From assembly GCF_013409505.1 (NCBI RefSeq), contig NZ_JACCBN010000001.1, positions 4,774,001-4,838,000 on the forward strand: a stretch of 64,000 nucleotides of DNA, in the 5' to 3' direction. Made by a program: the position numbers and the translations under genes. The notes beneath the pieces are model-generated. The model was not told where the DNA came from, searched no databases, and was given only the letters and a program-made list of their open reading frames with translations. The DNA is from Actinomycetospora corticicola. Its GTDB lineage: Bacteria; Actinomycetota; Actinomycetes; Mycobacteriales; Pseudonocardiaceae. Position 1 is the first letter of the stretch; each line of letters starts with the position of its first letter. Shown one piece after another: positions 7,935 through 15,283 of this stretch.

Positions 7935-8279
7935 GTGACGATCGAGAACACCGGCGTCGCCCTGGCCCGGCAGGCCGCGCAGGCGCTCGCAGCGCTCGAG
8001 GCGCACGGCCCGGACCTGCGTCCGCCGGGCAGTGACCGCTTCGCGTGGACCGTGGACGTGCTCGACGAACTGGCCCGCGTGGCCGAGCTGCTCGGCCGGG
8101 CGGTGGACCACACCTCGGGCGACGAGAGCCCGACCGTGCGCCGCGAGGCCCAGAAGCTGGTCGACGCGATCGTGGCGCACCGGAACACGATGCTGCAGCC
8201 CGCCGCGGCCGGGTCCGCCTACGTCCGGGCTGCGCAGGAGGACCGCCTCCGACACCACCGCCCGCCTGGCAGTCAGTGA
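7935..8279 (+). CDS. Small hypothetical protein, paralogous to the one at 41264-41614
   Basis: A 114-aa, mostly helical protein with no recognised enzymatic motif. It starts at GTG with a TACGCT -10 box 8 nt upstream, suggesting a leaderless transcript. Its centre, SDRFAWTVDVLDELARVAEL, aligns with VDRFDWSADLLDDLARIALQ of the minus-strand gene at 41264-41614. Both continue with a variable acidic stretch and an R-N motif (HRNTM / RRNDA). It follows the tRNA-Ser gene. Function unknown. Confidence 0.7.
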   Translation: MTIENTGVALARQAAQALAALEAHGPDLRPPGSDRFAWTVDVLDELARVAELLGRAVDHTSGDESPTVRREAQKLVDAIVAHRNTMLQPAAAGSAYVRAAQEDRLRHHRPPGSQ

Positions 8280-8280
8280 C

Positions 8281-8940
8281 TCACGACGCCGGGTAGAGCG
8301 CCGCGATCCCGGCCACGGCGATGTCGATTCCGGCGACGAACTGGTCCCGGTCGTCGTGGTGGCGCATCTGGTCGCCGACGGTGCGGGTGAACGACCACTC
8401 CTGCGGGTCGAGCGCCTCCCACCGCGTCGCCATCGCGTCGAGCATCTCCTCGCGGCTCGTGTCCGGCCCGGCCGACCGCGCGTTCGCGGCGTTCTGGGCC
8501 GCCGCGCCGAGGATGTACTGGACCAGCACCGTCGCGGTGACGAACCAGTCCCGCGGCGGCACCCCGAGCGCCCGGACCTGACGGCCGACCGCCTCCACGA
8601 TGCGCGGTCCGCCCGCCTGCCACGCGCCGGCCGAGAGCTGGGCCGCCATCCACGGGTGCTCGTCCACCGCGTCGAACAGGCCGAGGGCGACCGCCCGCAG
8701 CCGGTCCTGCGGCGACCCGGACGCGGGCTCCTCCGTCAGGGCCGCGACCACGACGGCGTCGGTCGCGGCCGCGAGCAGCTCGCCCTTGTTCGCCACGTGC
8801 CAGTAGATCGCACCGGGCCCCGTCGCGAGGCGTTCGGAGAGCACCCGGAAGGTCAGCCCGCTCTCGCCGGCGGCGTCGAGCACCTCGATCGCCGCCGCCA
8901 CGATGCGGTCCCGGGAGAGCGAGTCGGAGCGTCGGGCCAC
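8281..8940 (-). CDS. TetR-family repressor
   Basis: A 219-aa regulator. The N-terminal helix-turn-helix (RDRIVAAAIEVLDAAGESGL then LSERLATGPGAIYWHVANKG) is a canonical TetR domain. The C-terminal half resembles the TetR_C ligand-binding domains that bind drugs or aromatic compounds. It is divergent from a flavin monooxygenase gene, and the 68-nt gap holds two perfect inverted repeats that overlap both promoters. I infer autorepression and repression of the monooxygenase, with the monooxygenase substrate a likely inducer. Confidence 0.9.
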   Translation of the reverse strand: MARRSDSLSRDRIVAAAIEVLDAAGESGLTFRVLSERLATGPGAIYWHVANKGELLAAATDAVVVAALTEEPASGSPQDRLRAVALGLFDAVDEHPWMAAQLSAGAWQAGGPRIVEAVGRQVRALGVPPRDWFVTATVLVQYILGAAAQNAANARSAGPDTSREEMLDAMATRWEALDPQEWSFTRTVGDQMRHHDDRDQFVAGIDIAVAGIAALYPAS

Positions 8941-8949
8941 GGCACCATC

Positions 8950-8998
8950 TTGACACGTCTGGAACGTCGTTCCAAGCTGTGCTGGAACAACGTTCCAG
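8950..8998. promoter_or_regulatory. Divergent TetR/monooxygenase promoter region with two operators
   Basis: Two inverted repeats share the half-site TGGAAC: TGGAACGTCGTTCCA at about 8960-8974 and CTGGAACAACGTTCCAG at about 8982-8998. On the plus strand TTGACA (8950) and CAAGCT (8973) are 17 bp apart, with the first operator in the spacer. On the minus strand TTGGAA and CAAGAT are also 17 bp apart. A repressor bound here would block both genes. Confidence 0.75.
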
Positions 8999-9008
8999 AG
9001 GAGCTCAC

Positions 9009-10115
9009 ATGGTCACGATCATCGGCGCCGGCCTCGGTGGCCTGGTGCTCGCCCGCGTCCTGCACGTGCACGGCATCCCGGCCGTCGTGTTCGAGGGGGA
9101 GGCCTCGGCGGAGGCCCGCGCCCAGGGCGGGATGCTCGACATCCACGCCGAGGACGGGCAGCCCGCGCTCGAGGCGGCCGGTCTCACGGAGGGGTTCCGG
9201 GCCCTCGTCCTGGAGGGTCGCGAGGCGATGCGGATCGTCGACGCCCACGGCACCGTGCTCCTCGAGCACTCCGACGACGGGACCGGCGGCCGTCCGGAGG
9301 TCCAGCGCGCCGAGCTCCGCCGCCTGCTGCTCGACTCGCTGCCCGAGGGCACGGTGCGGTGGGGGCACAAGGTCACCGCGGTGCGGCCGCTCGGCGACGG
9401 CCGCCACGAGGTGTCCTTCGCCGACGGCACGACCGTCACCACCGACGTCCTCGTCGGCGCGGACGGCGCCTGGTCGAAGGTCCGGCCGCTGGTCTCGGAC
9501 GCCAGCCCGACCTACAGCGGGCGCTGCTACGTCGAGACCTGGCTGTACGACGGCGACGTCCGCCACCCTGAGGCCGCCGCGGCGGTGGGCGACGGGGCGC
9601 TCATGGCGCTGGCCCCCGGACAGGGCATCTCCGCCCACCGCGAGAGCGGCGGCACGCTGCACGGCTACGTCGCGCTGACCCGTCCGCTCGCGTGGTTCGA
9701 CGCCCTGGAGCCCGCCACCGTCACCGAGCGGGTCGCCGCGCACTTCGCGGGCTGGGCCCCCGAGCTCACGGCCCTGCTCATCGAGAGCGACACCGAGCCC
9801 GTGATCCGGCGCCTCCACACCCTGCCCGCCGGCCACCGCTGGGACCGGGTCCCCGGCGTGACCCTCGTCGGCGACGCCGCGCACCTCGCCCCGCCCAACG
9901 GCGACGGCGCCAACCTCGCGATGCGGGACGGCGCCGAGCTCGCCCTGGCCCTCGCCGCCCACCCCGACGACGTCGAGGCCGCCCTGGCCGCGTTCGAGGC
10001 GGGCATGTTCGCGCGCGGCGAGGCGGCCGCCGCGGAGGGCGACCTCGCCGAGATCCTGTACGGCCCGGACTCTCCGCACTCGCTGGTGCGGATGTTCGAG
10101 GAGATGGCTTCCTGA
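9009..10115 (+). CDS. FAD-dependent aromatic/TetX-like monooxygenase
   Basis: A 368-aa flavoprotein hydroxylase. It has the N-terminal FAD motif TIIGAGLGGLVLARVLHVHG (GxGxxG), a middle VLVGADGAWSKVRPL (the DG motif of PHBH-fold hydroxylases), and GVTLVGDAAHLAPPNGDGAN, the second FAD ribityl-binding motif. This pattern matches TetX-like and salicylate-hydroxylase-like single-component monooxygenases. A GAGGAG Shine-Dalgarno lies 5 nt before the ATG. Its divergent TetR neighbour suggests substrate-induced expression. The substrate cannot be read from the sequence; an aromatic compound or antibiotic is plausible. Confidence 0.85.
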   Translation: MVTIIGAGLGGLVLARVLHVHGIPAVVFEGEASAEARAQGGMLDIHAEDGQPALEAAGLTEGFRALVLEGREAMRIVDAHGTVLLEHSDDGTGGRPEVQRAELRRLLLDSLPEGTVRWGHKVTAVRPLGDGRHEVSFADGTTVTTDVLVGADGAWSKVRPLVSDASPTYSGRCYVETWLYDGDVRHPEAAAAVGDGALMALAPGQGISAHRESGGTLHGYVALTRPLAWFDALEPATVTERVAAHFAGWAPELTALLIESDTEPVIRRLHTLPAGHRWDRVPGVTLVGDAAHLAPPNGDGANLAMRDGAELALALAAHPDDVEAALAAFEAGMFARGEAAAAEGDLAEILYGPDSPHSLVRMFEEMAS

Positions 10116-10179
10116 CGACAGGTCCGGGCCGGGTGCGGGTCGGGCGCGGCCGCATCCTGCCCGCCGTCGTGGCGACCTG

Positions 10180-10196
10180 CTGACGTCGGACGTCAG
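10180..10196. terminator. Short palindrome between convergent genes
   Basis: CTGACGTC-G-GACGTCAG is a perfect 8-bp inverted repeat. It overlaps the stop codon of the minus-strand LtrA gene and lies 65 nt past the monooxygenase stop. It may work as a bidirectional terminator, although the 1-nt centre makes a tight hairpin unlikely and a protein site is also possible. Confidence 0.35.
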
Positions 10197-11401
10197 CCGT
10201 GTGCCACCGCTGACGTTCCGGAGCTCCCCGCCCGCCGCCGCGCCGTGAGCAGGAACGCCACGAGCACGGCCAGCAGCACGAGGCCCATGAGCAGGATCGA
10301 CACCCCGTCGCCGACCAGTCCCGCGAGACCCGCGCACACCAGGACCCCGACCGCCCCGCCGACGGCGAGCCCCGGCACCAACGAGCCGGACGCCCACGTG
10401 AGGCGCCGCAGCAGGGTGAGGGTCACCAGCACCACGGCGATCGGTACCGCCACCGCGAACGCGGCCGTCACCGGCGACACGTGCGCGATGTGCTCCTCGA
10501 CGTCGACCGCCGCCTCGATCCCGCCGCCGACCGCCGCCACGGCGCCGAACACCAGGTAGTGCCCGTAGCCCCACGTCAGGGCGACCCGGAGCGAGGTGAG
10601 CCCCTCGTCGTCCCCGGCCAGGAAGTAGATCCACCAGAGCCCGACCACCACGAACAGCCCGCCCAGCCCGAGCACCAGCAGGCCGATCGAGAAGCCCGCC
10701 TCGTTCAGCGCGCCCGCGAAGGCGTTCGTGATCCCGAGGATCACCTCGCCCAGCACGATCAGCGTCAGCAGGCCGTAGCGCTCGGCGATGTGCTCCGGGT
10801 GCCACGGGGTCGCGGGCCCGCGGGACTCGGCGAGCGGGGGCAGCGACACCTCCGCGACGATCAGCACGACCGCGCCGACGTAGATCCACGGCGACGGGAC
10901 CAGCACCAGGAGCACCCAGAGCACCTGCAGGACGACGAGCCCGGCGGCGTAGGTGCGGCAGACCCGTCGTCGGGAAGGATCGCCGGCGGCGGCCCGCAGC
11001 CAGAGCGCGACCATCGCGACGCGCATGATCGTGTAGCCGAGGATCACGGTGCCGAGCTCGCCGCGGAACACGTCGGGGACGCCCACCGCCAGCACCAGGA
11101 CGCCCGCCATCTTGAGCAGGGCGAGGGCGCGGTAGGGCGCGTCGTCGCAGTCGTAGGCCGAGGCGAACCAGGTGAAGTTGATCCACGACCACCAGATCGC
11201 GAAGAACACGAGCAGGTAGCTCGCGAGGCCGGCGCCGACGTGGTCCTCGGCGATCGCGTGGTGCAGCTCGGCGGCCGCCCGGGCGATCGCGACCACGAAC
11301 GCCAGGTCGAACAGCAGCTCCAGCGGCGACGCCGCGCGGTGCGACTCCTGCGGATCCCGGGCGACCATCGGCCGCCGCCACTCGGTGCGTGGGCTCGTCA
11401 C
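10193..11401 (-). CDS. Low-temperature-requirement A (LtrA) family membrane protein
   Basis: A 402-aa multi-pass membrane protein. The diagnostic N-terminal motif ASPLELLFDLAFVVAIARAA (about residues 24-43) is followed by FFAIWWSWINFTWFASAYDCDD, both hallmarks of the LtrA family. About ten hydrophobic segments follow, including ERYGLLTLIVLGEVILGI. The family is widespread in actinobacteria, but its biochemical role is not established. It converges on the monooxygenase gene, with a small palindrome between them. Confidence 0.85.
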   Translation of the reverse strand: MTSPRTEWRRPMVARDPQESHRAASPLELLFDLAFVVAIARAAAELHHAIAEDHVGAGLASYLLVFFAIWWSWINFTWFASAYDCDDAPYRALALLKMAGVLVLAVGVPDVFRGELGTVILGYTIMRVAMVALWLRAAAGDPSRRRVCRTYAAGLVVLQVLWVLLVLVPSPWIYVGAVVLIVAEVSLPPLAESRGPATPWHPEHIAERYGLLTLIVLGEVILGITNAFAGALNEAGFSIGLLVLGLGGLFVVVGLWWIYFLAGDDEGLTSLRVALTWGYGHYLVFGAVAAVGGGIEAAVDVEEHIAHVSPVTAAFAVAVPIAVVLVTLTLLRRLTWASGSLVPGLAVGGAVGVLVCAGLAGLVGDGVSILLMGLVLLAVLVAFLLTARRRAGSSGTSAVAHG

Positions 11402-11425
11402 GCCCGGCAGCTTGTCAGATCCGTG

Positions 11426-12112
11426 TCAGGCGGAGGGGGCCCGCACGATGTCGCCCGGCCCGACGTGCGCCGGGGTGGGCCGAGGCTGCCCGGCCAGGAC
11501 GTCCCGGACCCGCTCCTCCAGCTTCGCCGCGACCGCCCGGTAGAAGCGCCGCTGGGTGTACCGGCCGAAGACGAGGAAGCCGAGCGCGATCACCGGGTTC
11601 GGGATCGACGCGCGGGACGAGACGCCGGTGATGACGAACTCGACCCGCCCCGTCGTCGTGTTCTTGACGACCTCGTAGACCAGGCGACCGCGCTCCAGGT
11701 GCCGGCCGAGGGTCTGGTAGCTCCAGCCCCACACCCGTTCCTCGGTGCCGTCGGCGCGGGCCCGGGTCTCGTCGACCACGGTGTCCACCCGCACGCCCAT
11801 GGGGAAGCGCAGCACCACGAAGCGCCCCTCGAGCAGCATGTCGCGGCCCTTCAGCGGCGCGTCGCCGTGGAACAGCGCAGACATGATCCAGCGGTCGGCG
11901 AACTCGTAGTCGTGCACCAGCGCGCACGCGATCTCCCACGCCCCGCCGGGCGTGGGCGGGCCGGGTGCCTCCGTCGCGAGCGTGTGCCGGAGCCGGTCGT
12001 GGTGCCACCCCGTGCCGCTCGTCGTCGACGGGTCGTAGTTCAGCTCGAGGCGCGCGATCTCGGCGAGGTCGGTCGCCGGATCGGACACCGGGCTCAGCCG
12101 CATGGTCCGCAT
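11426..12112 (-). CDS. DUF1990 (UPF0548) family protein
   Basis: A protein of about 228 aa of the DUF1990 family, recognised from GWHHDRLRHTL, WEIACALVHDYEFADRWIMS and GWSYQTLGRHLERGRLVYEVVKN. Family knowledge: these proteins have a SRPBCC-like fold, and no function is agreed. I chose the ATG at 12112 because AGGAG lies 4 nt upstream; ATG at 12124 is the alternative. The C-terminus (YTQRRFYRAVAAKLEERVRDVLAG) is helical. It is transcribed away from the acyltransferase gene. Confidence 0.75.
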   Translation of the reverse strand: MRTMRLSPVSDPATDLAEIARLELNYDPSTTSGTGWHHDRLRHTLATEAPGPPTPGGAWEIACALVHDYEFADRWIMSALFHGDAPLKGRDMLLEGRFVVLRFPMGVRVDTVVDETRARADGTEERVWGWSYQTLGRHLERGRLVYEVVKNTTTGRVEFVITGVSSRASIPNPVIALGFLVFGRYTQRRFYRAVAAKLEERVRDVLAGQPRPTPAHVGPGDIVRAPSA

Positions 12113-12254
12113 CGCGCTCCTCATACCCGTTTTCCTCTGCGACCGGTCGGTCCGACCCGGTTGCCGAGCGTCACAGCCCGCTCGGCGGCCCGACGGCGGG
12201 CACACACGCGCCTCTCAGCGACCACTCAGGAGCCGTCCGTAATTTCCGGCCCCG

Positions 12255-13436
12255 ATGACGCTCCTCGACGAACGCCCCACCACGGTCCGCAGCGCCGAGC
12301 CCACGGGTCGGCTGCTGCGTCCCGCCGCGTCGGGTGAGCGGCGACTGTCGTGGGACGTGATCCGGGTCCTCGCGGTGCTCTCGGTCGTGGTGCAGCACGC
12401 CACCTACACCGCCCAGGGCGTGATGCCGTGGCTCGCGGCCCCGCCGTTCATCTGGAGCGTCGAGGCCGGCGCGAACACCCTCATGGTGGTCTCGGCCTTC
12501 TTCATCTGCGTCACCGTCGCGAAGCGCCGGCCCGGCCGCTGGTGGTACCAGCGCATCGCCCGCCTGCTGCCCGCCTACCTCGTCGCCGTGCTCGTCACCT
12601 ACGGCGCGACCCTGGTCGCCGCCGACTACGGCTACTGGCGGCCCGGGGTGCGGGACCTGGTCGGCAACCTCCTGCTCGTGCAGGGATTCGACCCGGCCGT
12701 GACGTACATGGACCACTCCTACTGGACGCTGCCGCTGCAGCTCGGGGTGTTCAGCCTGGTGGCGCTCACGGTCGGCCTGCTCGGCCGCGACCTCTGGCGC
12801 CGCCCGGGCGTGCTGCCCGCGCTCGCGTGGTTCGGCGTCATCACGCCCGTCCTGCTCGCCACCTACGCGACCGGCTGGCTGAAGTTCCTCTCCGACGGCT
12901 TCGTCATGTGGCGCTGGCAGCTCTTCGCCATCGGGCTCGCGATGTGGCTGGCGAGCACGCGGCGCATCTCGCTGACCCACCTGGCCGCGCTCACCGCCGC
13001 CGGGGTCCTCGCCGAGGCCGTCATCACCCCGGACACCGACTCCACGATCGTGCTCGCGGCGGCCTGCCTGCTGGTCGCCGCCGCGACGCTGGGCCCGGAC
13101 TGGGACTTCCTGCGCATCGGCCCGCTCCCGCGGATCATCGGCTGGGCCGCGGGCGTCTCCTACGGCGTCTACCTGATGAACCAGCAGATCGGCTACTTCT
13201 TCGCCTGGCTCGCGCAGGACTACGCGGGCGTCACGGGGTGGGGCCGGCTGCTCGGGGTGCTCGTGCTGGCCTTCGTGCTCGGGTGGCTCCTCACCCGGTG
13301 CGTCGAGCGACCCGCGTTCCGGGCCCTGACCCGTCGTCGGGAAGGGGCTCAGGCGCGCGGGAAGGACCGCGCGGCCTCGAGCAGCATCTCGTTCTCGTCA
13401 GGCGCGCCCGCGGACACGCGCACCCCCGTGGGGTGA
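12255..13436 (+). CDS. Acyltransferase family 3 membrane protein
   Basis: A 393-aa integral membrane acyltransferase. The N-terminal catalytic His lies in DVIRVLAVLSVVVQHATYTA, followed by NTLMVVSAFFICVTVAKRRP and about ten transmembrane segments. The family O-acylates exported or membrane-bound sugars, macrolides or lipids. The acceptor here is unknown. A TAATTT box 9 nt upstream suggests a nearly leaderless start. The last 29 codons (SSSISFSS and onward) overlap the 3' end of hisC2 on the other strand by 88 bp and are probably a non-domain tail. Confidence 0.8.
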   Translation: MTLLDERPTTVRSAEPTGRLLRPAASGERRLSWDVIRVLAVLSVVVQHATYTAQGVMPWLAAPPFIWSVEAGANTLMVVSAFFICVTVAKRRPGRWWYQRIARLLPAYLVAVLVTYGATLVAADYGYWRPGVRDLVGNLLLVQGFDPAVTYMDHSYWTLPLQLGVFSLVALTVGLLGRDLWRRPGVLPALAWFGVITPVLLATYATGWLKFLSDGFVMWRWQLFAIGLAMWLASTRRISLTHLAALTAAGVLAEAVITPDTDSTIVLAAACLLVAAATLGPDWDFLRIGPLPRIIGWAAGVSYGVYLMNQQIGYFFAWLAQDYAGVTGWGRLLGVLVLAFVLGWLLTRCVERPAFRALTRRREGAQARGKDRAASSSISFSSGAPADTRTPVG

Positions 13437-14401
13437 AAGGCCCGGACGACCACCTTGTGGTCGAGCGCGTGCTCGGCGAAGGCCTGCGTGCGCTCCCCCA
13501 GCGGCAGCCAGCAGAAGTTCGCCTGCGTCTCCGGGACCTCGAAGCCCGCCGCGCGCAGCTCCGCGGCCATCCGCCGGGCCTCCGCAGCCGCGGCCCGGGC
13601 GTCGGCGAGCAGGTCGTCGAGGACGTCGAGCGCCGCGAGCGCGGCCGCCTGCGCCGGGGCCGAGACGGAGAAGGGCACCGACACGCTGCGCAGCGCGGAG
13701 GCGAGGTCGGGCGCCGTGACCGCGTAGCCGACCCGCAGGCCCGCGAGCCGGTGCGCCTTGGAGAACGTGCGGAGCACCGCGACGTGGGGGTGCGCGTCGA
13801 GCAGCGTGAGGCCGTCCGGAATCTCCTCGTCGGACACGAACTCGGCGTAGGCCTCGTCGAGCACGACGAGCACGTGCTCCGGCACCCGCGCCATGAAGTC
13901 GACCAGTTCCCGACGACGGATCGCGGTGCCCGTCGGGTTGTTCGGGTTGCAGACGAAGACGATCCGCGTGCGGTCGGTGATCGCCGCGAGCATGGCCTCG
14001 AGGTCGTGCTCGTGCCCCGCGGTGTTCGGCACCGGCACGGGCGTCGCGTGCCCGATCACGGAGACGATCGGGTAGGCCTCGAACGAGCGCCAGGCGAACA
14101 CCACCTCGTCGCCCGGCGAGCAGACGGCCGCGACCAGTTGCCCGCACAGCGCCACCGAGCCGCACCCGGTCGCGATCCGTTCCGGGGCGACCCCGAGGTG
14201 GTCGGCGAGGCGCTGCGTCAGCGTGGTGACCGTGATGTCCGGGTACCGGTTCGCCACGGCGACGGCCTCGGCCACCGCCTGCTGCACGTGGGGGTGCGGC
14301 GGCAGCGCGACCTCGTTGCTCGCCAGCTTGACCGCACCCGGGACGGTGCGACCGGCGACGTAGGCGGGCAGCGACGAGAGGTCCGGACGCAGCGGTGTCA
14401 C
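13349..14401 (-). CDS. hisC2: Histidinol-phosphate / aromatic aminotransferase HisC2
   Basis: A 350-aa class I/II PLP aminotransferase. The PLP lysine is in VLRTFSKAHRLAGLRVGYAV, and the cofactor-binding motif VCNPNNPTGTAI is intact. Length and N-terminus (VTPLRPDLSSLPAYVAGR) match mycobacterial HisC2/Rv3772, which is thought to act on histidinol phosphate or phenylpyruvate. I set the start at GTG 14401 because a TACGGT -10 box lies 6 nt upstream (leaderless) and family similarity begins there. The gene is alone, not in a his operon, which favours the aromatic aminotransferase role. It overlaps the convergent acyltransferase gene. Confidence 0.82.
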   Translation of the reverse strand: MTPLRPDLSSLPAYVAGRTVPGAVKLASNEVALPPHPHVQQAVAEAVAVANRYPDITVTTLTQRLADHLGVAPERIATGCGSVALCGQLVAAVCSPGDEVVFAWRSFEAYPIVSVIGHATPVPVPNTAGHEHDLEAMLAAITDRTRIVFVCNPNNPTGTAIRRRELVDFMARVPEHVLVVLDEAYAEFVSDEEIPDGLTLLDAHPHVAVLRTFSKAHRLAGLRVGYAVTAPDLASALRSVSVPFSVSAPAQAAALAALDVLDDLLADARAAAAEARRMAAELRAAGFEVPETQANFCWLPLGERTQAFAEHALDHKVVVRAFHPTGVRVSAGAPDENEMLLEAARSFPRA

Positions 14402-14499
14402 CCCGCCACCGTAGTGCGGCGTCGACGCGGGGGAACCGGTTGCGCCCATCGGGTCAGGTCCGGGGGCACCCGGGCGCCGGGACATGGAAGGCTGCTCCC

Positions 14500-15207
14500 A
14501 TGACGACCCGCACGGAGACGATCCCGCTCGTCGACGGCTCCGAACTCACGATGACGGTCGGGGAGTCGGACGGCACCCCGGTCCGCGGCGGGATCGTGGT
14601 CCTGCACTCCTCGCAGGGCGTCACCGAACGCACCGAGGCCATCGTGGACGGCCTCGCCGACGAGGGCTGGCTCGCGGTGGCCCCGCACCTGTTCCACGGC
14701 TCCGGCTCGGCCGGGGAGGTCTCCGGGGTGTCGGTCCTGGCGGATTCCGACGCCTCGTTCGGGTGGTTGGCCGACCGCGGCGTCGCGGCCGACCTGATGG
14801 GCGTCCTCGGCTTCGACCTCGGCGCCACCGCGGCCCTCGTCGTGGCCTCCAAGCGCTCGCTCGGCGCCGTCGTCACGGTCGCCGCCGCCGGCGTGGCCCA
14901 GCCCCTGGCCGACGGGCTGCCGCCGCTGCTCGACGTGGTCGGGGAGCTGACCTGCCCCTGGCTGGGGCTCTACGGCGAGTCCGGGGACCCGGTCGACCCC
15001 GAGGACGTGGACCGGCTGCGCGAGGCGGCGCACGCCTCGGGGGCCGTCGTCGACGTGATCGTCTACCCGGCCGCCGAGCACCGGTTCGACGACCCGTCCG
15101 ACGCCTCCACCGTCGTCCCCGACGACGACGAGGCCGAGGGCGGGGAGGGGACCAGGAGCGAGGCCCGGCACCGCGTGCTGAACTGGTTCGACGCGCACCT
15201 GAGGTAG
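14500..15207 (+). CDS. Dienelactone-hydrolase-like protein with altered nucleophile
   Basis: A 235-aa alpha/beta-hydrolase of the dienelactone hydrolase family: GGIVVLHSSQGVTERTEAIV near the N-terminus, GWLAVAPHLFHG, and the late acid and base segments GESGDPVDPED and VYPAAEHRFDDPS. The nucleophile elbow, normally G-x-C-x-G-G, reads LGFDLGATAAL near residue 106, so Asp replaces the catalytic Cys or Ser. The His (AEHRF) is kept. It may be catalytically inactive or use a different mechanism. The gene is followed by a palindromic repeat and then the membrane gene at 15284. Confidence 0.7.
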   Translation: MTTRTETIPLVDGSELTMTVGESDGTPVRGGIVVLHSSQGVTERTEAIVDGLADEGWLAVAPHLFHGSGSAGEVSGVSVLADSDASFGWLADRGVAADLMGVLGFDLGATAALVVASKRSLGAVVTVAAAGVAQPLADGLPPLLDVVGELTCPWLGLYGESGDPVDPEDVDRLREAAHASGAVVDVIVYPAAEHRFDDPSDASTVVPDDDEAEGGEGTRSEARHRVLNWFDAHLR

Positions 15208-15211
15208 GCAT

Positions 15212-15266
15212 GTGCGCTGCGCGCAGGTGAGCAGTAAAGGTCGCTATGACGACCCTTGGTGCTCAC
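15212..15266. repeat. Dispersed palindromic repeat, copy R2
   Basis: The inner arms are GTGAGCAGTAAAGGTCG and, opposite, GTGAGCACCAAGGGTCG (14 of 17 match) around a CTATGA loop. The left side keeps the outer GTGCGCTGCGCGCAG segment found in R3, but the right outer arm is missing and is replaced by the GGAGG ribosome-binding site of the next gene. A 13-codon mini-ORF (ATG at 15246) starts in the loop and its TGA overlaps the GTG start at 15284. Confidence 0.75.
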
Positions 15267-15283
15267 GAGACCGGAGGTCACAA

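Noticed and set aside
14400-14485. ATG 14485 as the hisC2 start
   Set aside because: The 28 extra residues are low complexity and overlap the promoter of the divergent gene; GTG 14401 has a -10 box at leaderless spacing.
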